Source: Flavobacterium pisciphilum (GTDB lineage Bacteria > Bacteroidota > Bacteroidia > Flavobacteriales > Flavobacteriaceae). Taken from it: a stretch of 64,000 nt of DNA. The position numbers were made by a program, and so were the translations under genes. Below, piece after piece: positions 37,795 through 45,074 of this stretch (position 1 is the first letter of the stretch; each line of letters opens with the position of its first letter). The notes below the pieces were generated by a model. That model made no database searches and was not told where the DNA came from. It worked only from the letters and a program-made list of their open reading frames with translations. Location of the stretch: NCBI RefSeq assembly GCF_020905345.1, contig NZ_JAJJMO010000001.1, positions 1,240,001-1,304,000 of the forward strand. Direction: 5' to 3'.

Positions 37795-38713
37795 TATTTA
37801 GCAATTTATTTTGATAATTTTTGTGATATCTTTTTCTAATAGGAATCCAATTGTTCTCCTCTGCCCAAAAAATAGGTAAAGTATTATCTGGCGTATTATA
37901 ATAAAAACCAAATAAAAACTGACCATCATTATGCCCAAGAGGATTAGCAGGTTTAACTATATTACCATAATGAGTAGCAAATTTTTTTGCATTTTCTAAG
38001 TGTTCGTTAAAGTATGAAAAAACCATAGAATCTTCTTCAAAACACTTGTGTCTTTTATCAAGAATTATACATGTTACAACCTCAATATTTTCACTTTGAA
38101 GATAATCAATTGCATCGTCTGTTGCAATAAAAGTTAATAAAAGTATTCGCTTATTTTTTAAGCTTGGATTATTTTGTTTTAGCTGTCTGATATATTTTGC
38201 CGCTTGACTTTTTTCACCAGTAGACAATGTCACGTCATCTACAAATATGATTGTATCAACTGTTTGATCTAAGTTGTCTAACCTGGAAATAAATTTTTTT
38301 AAAGGTATTTCGTTCTGTTGGCGAAATAAATATAATATATAGCTACTACTTTCTCCTGGTTGTCCAAGACTATAAAATCTACTTCTGCCCAGAATTTTTT
38401 TGTAATTTAGATCTATACTATTTGCAACATCTTGTTCAACAATCAATTTATGTATAAAATCGCTATATAACATTTTACACAAATGCTTTACTTCATTCTC
38501 ATTATAGAAAACAAAATTCGCTAATAGCCACAATGCAAGCTGATCTTCATAACTTTTTTTAAATACCTCTCCCTTAAAATTTGTTAACCACTCAGTTATA
38601 TGTGATTTGTCCAGTTTTTTTTCCCAAACGATTTCACTTGTTAAACGTATCTGATTAATTAAATCTGCTTCTGAGGGCAGGGGTAACTTTGGACTTCTTG
38701 TATTATTTGACAC
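37778..38713 (-). CDS. phosphoribosyltransferase-like protein (PRTase-CE type)
   Basis: A 311-residue protein. TIIFVDDVTLSTGEKSQ (154-170) matches the PRPP-binding loop of phosphoribosyltransferases (hhhVDDVxxTG), followed by a helix and the strand KRILLLTFIATDDAI. The N-terminal 130 residues are helical (EWLTNFKGEVF, ALWLLANFVFYNENEVKHL) and not part of the usual enzyme. Related PRTase domains occur beside ORC-like ATPases in conflict systems, where the substrate is unknown. It might release, add or sense a nucleotide. It overlaps the methyltransferase gene by 11 bp and the ATPase gene by 17 bp, so the three are translated together. Confidence 0.7.
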   Translation of the reverse strand: MSNNTRSPKLPLPSEADLINQIRLTSEIVWEKKLDKSHITEWLTNFKGEVFKKSYEDQLALWLLANFVFYNENEVKHLCKMLYSDFIHKLIVEQDVANSIDLNYKKILGRSRFYSLGQPGESSSYILYLFRQQNEIPLKKFISRLDNLDQTVDTIIFVDDVTLSTGEKSQAAKYIRQLKQNNPSLKNKRILLLTFIATDDAIDYLQSENIEVVTCIILDKRHKCFEEDSMVFSYFNEHLENAKKFATHYGNIVKPANPLGHNDGQFLFGFYYNTPDNTLPIFWAEENNWIPIRKRYHKNYQNKLLNIGKYI

Positions 38714-39620
38714 TACTAGTAGATTTTGAAGTTATAATTGTATCAAAACGACCTTTAGAGCCTTCAATATATTCATCATTAATTTCAACTGAAATCCACT
38801 CTCGATTTAAACTTTCAGCACATTCTCCCGTTGTATTACTACCTCCAAAAGGATCAAAAACTAAGTCATTTTCATCTGTTAAAAAACGTATAAAAAATTC
38901 AGGTAAGTCTAATGGCATTCTCGCAGGATGAGGTCCAATTCCTTTATCTTTACAATACCTTAAATATTTGGAATTTGAATCTGTATTTGATGAAATTAGC
39001 ACATTTGAAGGTATTGCTCCGCCATTATTCGTCAAAAATGATTTCTCATTAATAACATGTTCTGAAGGTCTCCTGCCAGAATTATATTTCTGTTCATTTA
39101 GTAACTTTTTCATTCGGTTGCTATATTCTACAAGAACATTTTTATTGTTAGCCTTTGGATAATCACCTTTACTTAACCACCAAATTGTTGTAAATGAATC
39201 CTTAACACGTATCCTCTTTTTATTTACCCATTGTATTGGACTAGGTAGCTTAGCTTTGTTATACCAAATAAATTGTTGGCACAGCTTGTAATTTCCTTTA
39301 TCTAAAAATGCTAAGAGAGATCTTAAGGGTAATGTTGACATTATTGGCCTTCCTTCTTCCCATGAATTTCCAATTTCAAGTACTATAGAACCATCATCCG
39401 TTAAATACTCGCTTAGTAATGAACTTATTTTCGATATCCACTCTATGTATTCTTCACCTTGTAAATTTCCATATTTTTTTTTTCTATTTAGTGGGAAAGG
39501 AGGAGAAAAAAAAATGAGATTAAATTTACCTTTATATGATTCAAAATCTTTAGACTGCAGAGCATCTTCAACATTTGCTTTGTAAAATATTCCCTTAGTA
39601 GTCCTATATGCTTCTTCCAT
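38703..39620 (-). CDS. DNA methyltransferase, N4-cytosine/N6-adenine type (beta-like order)
   Basis: A 305-residue protein with catalytic motif IV first (NLIFFSPPFPL, SPPF at 39-42) and the AdoMet-binding motif I near the C-terminus (LVFDPFGGSNTTGECAESLNREWISVEI, DPFGG from about 256). That order is the beta class. SPPF/SPPY is typical of N4-cytosine enzymes. A CAAATATA box at 39638-39645 (TATATTTG on the minus strand) lies about 20 bp upstream and is a plausible -7 element with a very short leader. As first structural gene of the cluster, the enzyme probably marks self DNA so that the downstream proteins or nucleases spare it. Confidence 0.85.
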   Translation of the reverse strand: MEEAYRTTKGIFYKANVEDALQSKDFESYKGKFNLIFFSPPFPLNRKKKYGNLQGEEYIEWISKISSLLSEYLTDDGSIVLEIGNSWEEGRPIMSTLPLRSLLAFLDKGNYKLCQQFIWYNKAKLPSPIQWVNKKRIRVKDSFTTIWWLSKGDYPKANNKNVLVEYSNRMKKLLNEQKYNSGRRPSEHVINEKSFLTNNGGAIPSNVLISSNTDSNSKYLRYCKDKGIGPHPARMPLDLPEFFIRFLTDENDLVFDPFGGSNTTGECAESLNREWISVEINDEYIEGSKGRFDTIITSKSTSSVK

Positions 39621-39754
39621 AATGTAACGTTATTCGGCAAATATATAGCAATATAACCTAATGTTAATTCATCGATGAAAAATTCTTACACATAAAGAAT
39701 AACATTTTTTTAAATAACTCTCTTATCAGTTCCGTTTAAAAAGTTGGTTAATTT

Positions 39755-39982
39755 TTATTCAAAATCTAGCAGGTCTTTTGGTTCCTTCCCTAATCCTTTA
39801 GCTAAATCAAGTAGTGTACTATACGCAAAATTTCGTTTTCCGTTTTCAATATCGCTTACAGTCGCTTTCACAAGTTTATCACTGTTTAATACTACATCAT
39901 CTTGACTGAGGTGTAAATCTGTCCGTAACTTCTTAAAATTGTCACCAAATTTTTTAAGTTTTTCTTCCCTTTGCTTTTCCAT
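39755..39982 (-). CDS. XRE-family regulator, controller-protein-like
   Basis: I start this at MEKQREEK (39982), giving 75 residues, because the longer frame to 40090 runs through the promoter-like region and the palindrome at 40028. It has a single HTH of the Cro/C1 type: FKKLRTDLHLSQDDVVLNSD...ATVSDIENGKRNFAYSTLLDLAKGL. Size and position ahead of a methyltransferase operon resemble restriction-modification controller (C) proteins, which delay nuclease expression after entry of the element. It is 134 bp upstream of the methyltransferase gene on the same strand. Confidence 0.8.
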   Translation of the reverse strand: MEKQREEKLKKFGDNFKKLRTDLHLSQDDVVLNSDKLVKATVSDIENGKRNFAYSTLLDLAKGLGKEPKDLLDFE

Positions 39983-40027
39983 ATTATGTTGCTTTAGACA
40001 AAAGGCGTGATAATTCACTAAAAAATT

Positions 40028-40045
40028 GTTATAAGAACTTATAAC
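40028..40045. promoter_or_regulatory. operator-like perfect palindrome
   Basis: GTTATAAGAACTTATAAC is an 18-bp perfect palindrome (8+2+8) 46 bp upstream of the XRE start codon. It has the form of a C-protein or Cro-like operator and probably autoregulates the gene. It also lies about 60 bp upstream of the plus-strand promoter at 40101. Confidence 0.6.
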
Positions 40046-40100
40046 AAATGAAAGTTTTTTGTTATATTTGTTTATTAATTGAATTAACATTCATTATTAT

Positions 40101-40130
40101 TTGCTTTAAGCATATAATTAAATAATTTTG
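40101..40130 (+). promoter_or_regulatory. Bacteroidota-type promoter ahead of the structured RNA
   Basis: TTG (40101-40103), a 19-bp spacer and TAATTTTG (40123-40130) match the consensus well. Transcription would start near 40137 and run through the nested hairpins toward the SusC gene. Confidence 0.7.
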
Positions 40131-40136
40131 CGATTC

Positions 40137-40460
40137 TTCATGTAAAAAATATTTGAAGCATTCGCTTTGAATCTCGTTTTCAAAAACTGGCGTTTTAATA
40201 ACCACGAGAGGATAAGTATGATGCTCACGTCTTATGGCGTGGGCTCACTTATTTGTGGTAGGGTGCCGCCAGTGCCTTGAAAACGATAAGCTGAGTTCCA
40301 TGCCTTTTTTTATTTACTTCAGGCACTACTCGGCTCCCATTCTCAGCAATGCTAATATTTTTAAGTTTCGTAAATCAGCAACAAATATGGAATTAGTTAG
40401 TTGAGAAACACACTGCCCAAACCTAGCTGCAATAAGGAAAAGCGGTGTGGCTTCTCAATC
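40137..40460 (+). ncRNA. structured RNA or long leader upstream of SusC
   Basis: Three independent stem systems fill this stretch. The first (40174-40286) has five nested helices: TCGTTTTCAA/TTGAAAACGA, CTGGCG/CGCCAG, ACCAC/GTGGT, ATAAGT/ACTTAT and GCTCACG/CGTGGGC. The second (40289-40335) pairs AGCTGAGT/ACTCGGCT and TGCCT/AGGCA. The third (40401-40458) pairs TTGAGAA/TTCTCAA and CACACTGC/GCGGTGTG. Several pairs are G-T, which favours an RNA rather than a DNA site. It does not match RNase P RNA, tmRNA, SRP RNA or 6S RNA as I know them. It could be a separate small RNA or the leader of the SusC/SusD operon. No protein-coding frame was seen. Confidence 0.6.
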
Positions 40461-40543
40461 AGTAACCTTTAAACTTAAATGCCAATGAAATAACCGCACT
40501 TTAAATTTTATTGAAACTTAAAATCAACTTCAATAATAAAAAA

Positions 40544-40585
40544 ATGGCCCTCTACCAAAGCGACTAAACTAGTATAGAGGACCAT
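40544..40585 (-). terminator. minus-strand terminator-like hairpin before SusC
   Basis: ATGGCCCTCTA / TAGAGGACCAT pair over 11 bp with one mismatch around a 20-nt loop. On the minus strand the stem is followed by seven T, while on the plus strand there is no T run. It would stop antisense transcription coming out of the SusC gene before it reaches the structured RNA. Confidence 0.55.
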
Positions 40586-40624
40586 AGCTAATCAAATCAT
40601 CGTTTAACTAACCAATCCAATATT

Positions 40625-43600
40625 ATGAATAATTTTTCATTTTATAAGGATGGGAAAGCTATTTATTGCCTTTTTTTTATCTGGCTATGTCTGTCTTTCT
40701 CATCTCTTTTCGCCAAATCTTCGGATCGGCATAACATTTCTTTTCCTCAACAGCATAAGGTTCAGGGGACTATAACAGACGGTACCAATCCTCTGCCTGG
40801 CGTAACAATTGCCGTTAAAAATAAAAAAAACAATGCCGTAATTTCAGATTACAGCGGTCAATTTACACTCTCTTCCTCTCCATTTGACACTCTGGTAGTA
40901 TCATATATAGGTTTTAAAACTTCTCTAATTCCCATTCAGGGACGTTCAGTTGTAAACATCATACTTTTAACTGATACAAAAACATTGCAGGAAGTAATTG
41001 TGAATGCGGGTTATTACTCTGTAAAAGACAAGGAACGAACCGGAAGCATTGCCAGAATTACATCCAAGGAAATAGGAACACAGCCTATTACAAATATTGT
41101 GGGAACCATGCAGGGTCGGATGGCCGGTGTAAATGTAGTTCAGGAAAGCGGTATTGCAGGCGGCGGTTTTCAAATTAATATCCGGGGACTTAATAGTCTT
41201 AGGACCAGTGCAAATTCACCATTTTACCTCATCGATGGCGTTCCATACTCCAGTGATCCTATCAGCGACCGACAGACTTCCACTTCAATTCCCGGTGACG
41301 GCAATCCTTTGGCCAGCATTAACCCGAATGATATTGAGAGCATTGAAGTGCTTAAAGATGCTGATGCAACTGCAATCTACGGTTCAAGAGGTGCGAACGG
41401 AGTAGTTTTGATAACCACAAAAAAAGGAAAAACAGGAAAAACCACTTTCAACATTGACACTAACCATTCATTTGGTAAAGTAACAAAAATGATGAAAATG
41501 ATGAACACTGACCAATATCTTAATATGCGCAGGGAAGCATTTGCTAATGACGGAATTACAACATACCCTGCTAATGCCTATGATGTGAACGGAACATGGG
41601 ATCAGAACCGCTACACCGATTGGCAAAAAGAGCTTATTGGCCGGACGGCTGAAACATTTTTCATCCAAGCTACCGCAAGCGGTGGCACTGAACAATCACG
41701 ATACCTCTTTAGCGGGAATTACAGAACCGAAAGCAGTGTTTATCCCAGCGATTTTTTATATAAAAAAGGCGGCGGCCGATTTAGTTTTAATCATAAGTCA
41801 GTAGACAATCGCTTCATTTTTAATTTTTCAGCAAGTTATATGATACAAGACAATGATCTTCCGTGGATAGATTTTGTAACCTTATCACGTCAGCTTGCAC
41901 CGAACGCTCCAAATTTATACGACCAATATGGAAACTTGAACTGGGAAAACAATACTTGGGAGAATCCCCTAGCAAATCTAGAAAGCAAAAGTTTAGCAAA
42001 CACAACGGATTTGATCGCGAATTCTGTCATTTCTTACAGAATAATTGACAACCTTTTAATTAAGTCCAATTTTGGATTTACAGACTTAAAAAATATTGAC
42101 AGTCGCTCACTTCCTTCCACAATGTATAATCCATCATTTAATCTTACCAGTCAGCAATCATCAATTTATCAAAATCAGTTTAATAGAAACTCCTGGATTG
42201 TTGAACCGCAGCTAAACTGGAATAAAACTTTTGGACGCTCTTCATTAGACATTCTTGCAGGTGCAACATATCAAAATCAAAAAAGCGAGAAATTAGCATT
42301 TCTCTCCAGCGGATTTTCAAGTAACAGTCTGCTTTATAACAGTTCATCAGCATCTCAGACCGTTATTCTGAATAACGATGAAATCATCTATAAATATCAA
42401 GCCTTTTTTGGGCGTTTAAACTACACCTATGACAGCAAATATATAATTAATCTGACTGCCAGAAGGGACGGTTCAAGCCGATTTGGTCCTGGTAAACAGT
42501 TTTCAACTTTTGGAGCAGCAGGGCTTGCCTGGATATTTACAAATGAAGAATTTGCAAAAAATAAACTTAATTTTTTAAGTTTTGGAAAATTGCGCACAAG
42601 CTATGGAACAACTGGAAGTGACCAGATTGGAGACTATCAATTTCTAGACACCTACGCAAGTTCCAACTTAAATTACGGAGGCGTCATTGGCCTGCTTCCT
42701 GCCCGTTTATACAACCCTGATTTTAGCTGGGAAACAAATAAGAAGTGGGAAGGTTCCTTGGAACTGGGTTTTCTACGCGACAGAATTTTTCTAACAACCT
42801 CCTACTATAAAAACCGGTCTTCTAACCAACTGGTTGGCTTACCTCTTCCAGGAACTACCGGATTTGCATCAATTCAGCAGAACCTTAATGCAGAAGTGGA
42901 AAATTACGGACTCGAAGTAACCTTACGTATAAATCCCTTTAAGACCAAAAATTTCACATGGACGACTGACTTCAATATAACTAAAGCAGGTAATAAACTT
43001 CTCTCATTTCCCGGTTTAGAAAACTCAAATTATAGAAGTCAATTTGTCGTGGGCCAGCCAACTACAATTCGAAAATTATTTAACTTCAAATCCGTTGATC
43101 CCCAAACAGGTCTTTATCAATTTGAAGATGTAAACGGTGATGGAATCATTTCCTATGAATATGATCGCGAAACAGTTAGAGATTTCAATCCTGAATTTTA
43201 CGGAGGATTGAACAATCAACTTACTTTTAAAGGACTGCAGCTGGACTTTCTTTTTCAATTTGTGAAACAAGAGAACTTTAATTTTGCTAATACCCAGCGC
43301 TCGGCAGGACATTTCGCCAATAAACCAACTGAATACGTTGACAGCTGGAGCCAGCCCGGGGATCTAGCGCCCTATCAGAGATATGCAACAAACACAAATC
43401 AATCAGCCTCACAGCGTAGTGAATTCTTCAGTTTAAGTACGGGGGCTGTAAGTGATGCATCATTTATAAGGCTTAAAAACGTCTCGCTATCCTACAATTT
43501 CCCTAAAGAGTTAACACCTAATATGGGCTGCCGTCTATCATTTCAGGCACAAAATCTTTTTACAATAACTTCTTATAAGGGAGCAGATCCTGAATTTACA

Positions 43601-43660
43601 CTAGGGGGTACTTTACCGCCTCTGCGGATTTATTCTCTTGGAGTGCAGTTTACATTTTAA
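40625..43660 (+). CDS. SusC/RagA-family TonB-linked outer membrane protein
   Basis: A 1011-residue protein with a signal sequence, a carboxypeptidase-D-like domain (VQGTITDGTNPLPGVTIAVK...VVSYIGFKT, about 47-100), the plug (LQEVIVNAGYYSVKDKERTGSIARITSKEI, GRMAGVNVVQESG, INIRGLNSLRTSANSPFYLIDGVPY, ANGVVLITTKKG) and a beta barrel ending in Phe (YSLGVQFTF). SusC proteins import peptides or glycans captured by their SusD lid, powered by TonB. SusD and an S9 peptidase follow directly, so the substrate is probably a peptide. No sugar-degrading enzymes are nearby. Confidence 0.93.
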   Translation: MNNFSFYKDGKAIYCLFFIWLCLSFSSLFAKSSDRHNISFPQQHKVQGTITDGTNPLPGVTIAVKNKKNNAVISDYSGQFTLSSSPFDTLVVSYIGFKTSLIPIQGRSVVNIILLTDTKTLQEVIVNAGYYSVKDKERTGSIARITSKEIGTQPITNIVGTMQGRMAGVNVVQESGIAGGGFQINIRGLNSLRTSANSPFYLIDGVPYSSDPISDRQTSTSIPGDGNPLASINPNDIESIEVLKDADATAIYGSRGANGVVLITTKKGKTGKTTFNIDTNHSFGKVTKMMKMMNTDQYLNMRREAFANDGITTYPANAYDVNGTWDQNRYTDWQKELIGRTAETFFIQATASGGTEQSRYLFSGNYRTESSVYPSDFLYKKGGGRFSFNHKSVDNRFIFNFSASYMIQDNDLPWIDFVTLSRQLAPNAPNLYDQYGNLNWENNTWENPLANLESKSLANTTDLIANSVISYRIIDNLLIKSNFGFTDLKNIDSRSLPSTMYNPSFNLTSQQSSIYQNQFNRNSWIVEPQLNWNKTFGRSSLDILAGATYQNQKSEKLAFLSSGFSSNSLLYNSSSASQTVILNNDEIIYKYQAFFGRLNYTYDSKYIINLTARRDGSSRFGPGKQFSTFGAAGLAWIFTNEEFAKNKLNFLSFGKLRTSYGTTGSDQIGDYQFLDTYASSNLNYGGVIGLLPARLYNPDFSWETNKKWEGSLELGFLRDRIFLTTSYYKNRSSNQLVGLPLPGTTGFASIQQNLNAEVENYGLEVTLRINPFKTKNFTWTTDFNITKAGNKLLSFPGLENSNYRSQFVVGQPTTIRKLFNFKSVDPQTGLYQFEDVNGDGIISYEYDRETVRDFNPEFYGGLNNQLTFKGLQLDFLFQFVKQENFNFANTQRSAGHFANKPTEYVDSWSQPGDLAPYQRYATNTNQSASQRSEFFSLSTGAVSDASFIRLKNVSLSYNFPKELTPNMGCRLSFQAQNLFTITSYKGADPEFTLGGTLPPLRIYSLGVQFTF

Positions 43661-43678
43661 TATCAAAAGCAGTTACTT

Positions 43679-45073
43679 ATGAAAAAATATTTTTTTAAGA
43701 AAGTTTACTATATAAAGCTAATAATTTGTGGATTATTAATCATTAGTTATAGTTGTGACAATTTTGTCGAAATAGAACAGCCTAATTCACAATTGATCAC
43801 TGAGTCCGTCTATAGGGATGTTGCCACGGCAAATGCTGCTATGACTGATATTTATGCGCAGATGCGAGAACAGGGTTTAATTACTGGAAAAATTAATGGC
43901 ATTTCCTGTCTTTTGGGAACTTATGCAGACGAGCTCATTTCATTTGAAGATGGAATTTATACAACAGCACCTTTTTATTCCAATACATTATCCTCATCAA
44001 TGACATACATTTCAAATATATGGAACAGGACATACAGCCAGATATATGCAGTAAATGCAGTATTAGAAGGAGTTGAAAATTCAACTGCACTATCACAAGA
44101 TGTAAAAAAACAATTAAAGGGAGAAGCTTTATTTCTCCGCGGCTTTCTACACTTCCATCTTGTTAATCTATATGGTGATGTGCCTTACATTACTACAACA
44201 GACTATAATAAAAATAAAAATGCAGTGAGAATAAACAGCACCGAAGTAAATCAAAAAGTAATTAACGACTTGAAAGATGCAGCGAGTTTGCTTGGAAAAA
44301 CATACAGCCAATCGGACAGAATCCGTCCAAATCGTTCAGCAGTTCAGTCAGTGCTGGCAAGAGTATATTTGTATAACAATAATTACGAAGACGCTCAAAC
44401 AATGGCGTCGGCTGTTTTAAATGAAAAATCGTTGTATAGTATTGGAACTAATCTCAATACTGTATTTTTAAAAGACAGCCCGGCCACAATATGGCAGTTA
44501 TCAGCCGGCCCAAATGGTGCCAATACCTATCAGGGTGCTACCTTTATTTTTCAGGCGGGTCCGCCTTCCAGGGTTTCACTTACTGAAAGTTTAATTACTC
44601 AGTTTGAAACAAATGATTTAAGAAAAACTTCATGGATAAAAACCGTTACAAATGGAAACAACAAATGGTACCATCCTTTTAAATACAAACAAAACAACAA
44701 TACATCTGTCACTCTGGAAAATTCTGTAGTACTGAGACTTGAAGAACAATACTTAATTCGGGCTGAAGCCAGAGCCATGCAAGGAGAACTGAACGGCGCA
44801 GTTGAAGATTTAAATGTAATCCGCAATCGTGCCGGATTATCAGGAACTACCGCAGTTTCTCATAATGATATAATGAAAGCTATAGAACATGAAAGAAGAG
44901 TTGAACTATTCAGCGAATTCGGGCATCGTTTTTTTGACCTAAAAAGATGGAATAAGTTAGAGAATGTTTTAGGTACAAAAACCGGATGGAACACAACAGA
45001 TTCACTTTGGCCACTTCCCTTGTCCGAAATGAACTCAAATCCATTTTTAACTCCTCAAAATCCTGGATATTAA
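43679..45073 (+). CDS. SusD/RagB-family nutrient-binding lipoprotein
   Basis: A 464-residue protein with a lipoprotein signal (LIICGLLIISYSC, Cys near residue 26). TPR-like SusD sequence follows: LKGEALFLRGFLHFHLVNLYGDVPYITT (about 143-170) and, at the end, YLIRAEARAMQGELNGAVEDLNVIRNRAGL plus IEHERRVELFSEFGHRFFDLKRW, all typical of RagB/SusD. It caps the SusC barrel on the cell surface. It starts 18 bp after SusC and ends 1 bp before the S9 peptidase. Confidence 0.92.
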   Translation: MKKYFFKKVYYIKLIICGLLIISYSCDNFVEIEQPNSQLITESVYRDVATANAAMTDIYAQMREQGLITGKINGISCLLGTYADELISFEDGIYTTAPFYSNTLSSSMTYISNIWNRTYSQIYAVNAVLEGVENSTALSQDVKKQLKGEALFLRGFLHFHLVNLYGDVPYITTTDYNKNKNAVRINSTEVNQKVINDLKDAASLLGKTYSQSDRIRPNRSAVQSVLARVYLYNNNYEDAQTMASAVLNEKSLYSIGTNLNTVFLKDSPATIWQLSAGPNGANTYQGATFIFQAGPPSRVSLTESLITQFETNDLRKTSWIKTVTNGNNKWYHPFKYKQNNNTSVTLENSVVLRLEEQYLIRAEARAMQGELNGAVEDLNVIRNRAGLSGTTAVSHNDIMKAIEHERRVELFSEFGHRFFDLKRWNKLENVLGTKTGWNTTDSLWPLPLSEMNSNPFLTPQNPGY

Positions 45074-45074
45074 T

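Noticed and set aside
32758..39982. A standard type I, BREX, DISARM or Dnd system.
   Set aside because: None of the hallmark genes (HsdR/HsdS, PglZ, DrmA/B, DndB-E) is present.
40137..40460. Retron msr-msd or group II intron.
   Set aside because: No reverse transcriptase gene is near and no group II domain V pattern was seen.
41154..41405. Alternative-frame and antisense open frames inside the SusC gene.
   Set aside because: They overlap a strongly supported gene and encode no recognisable protein.
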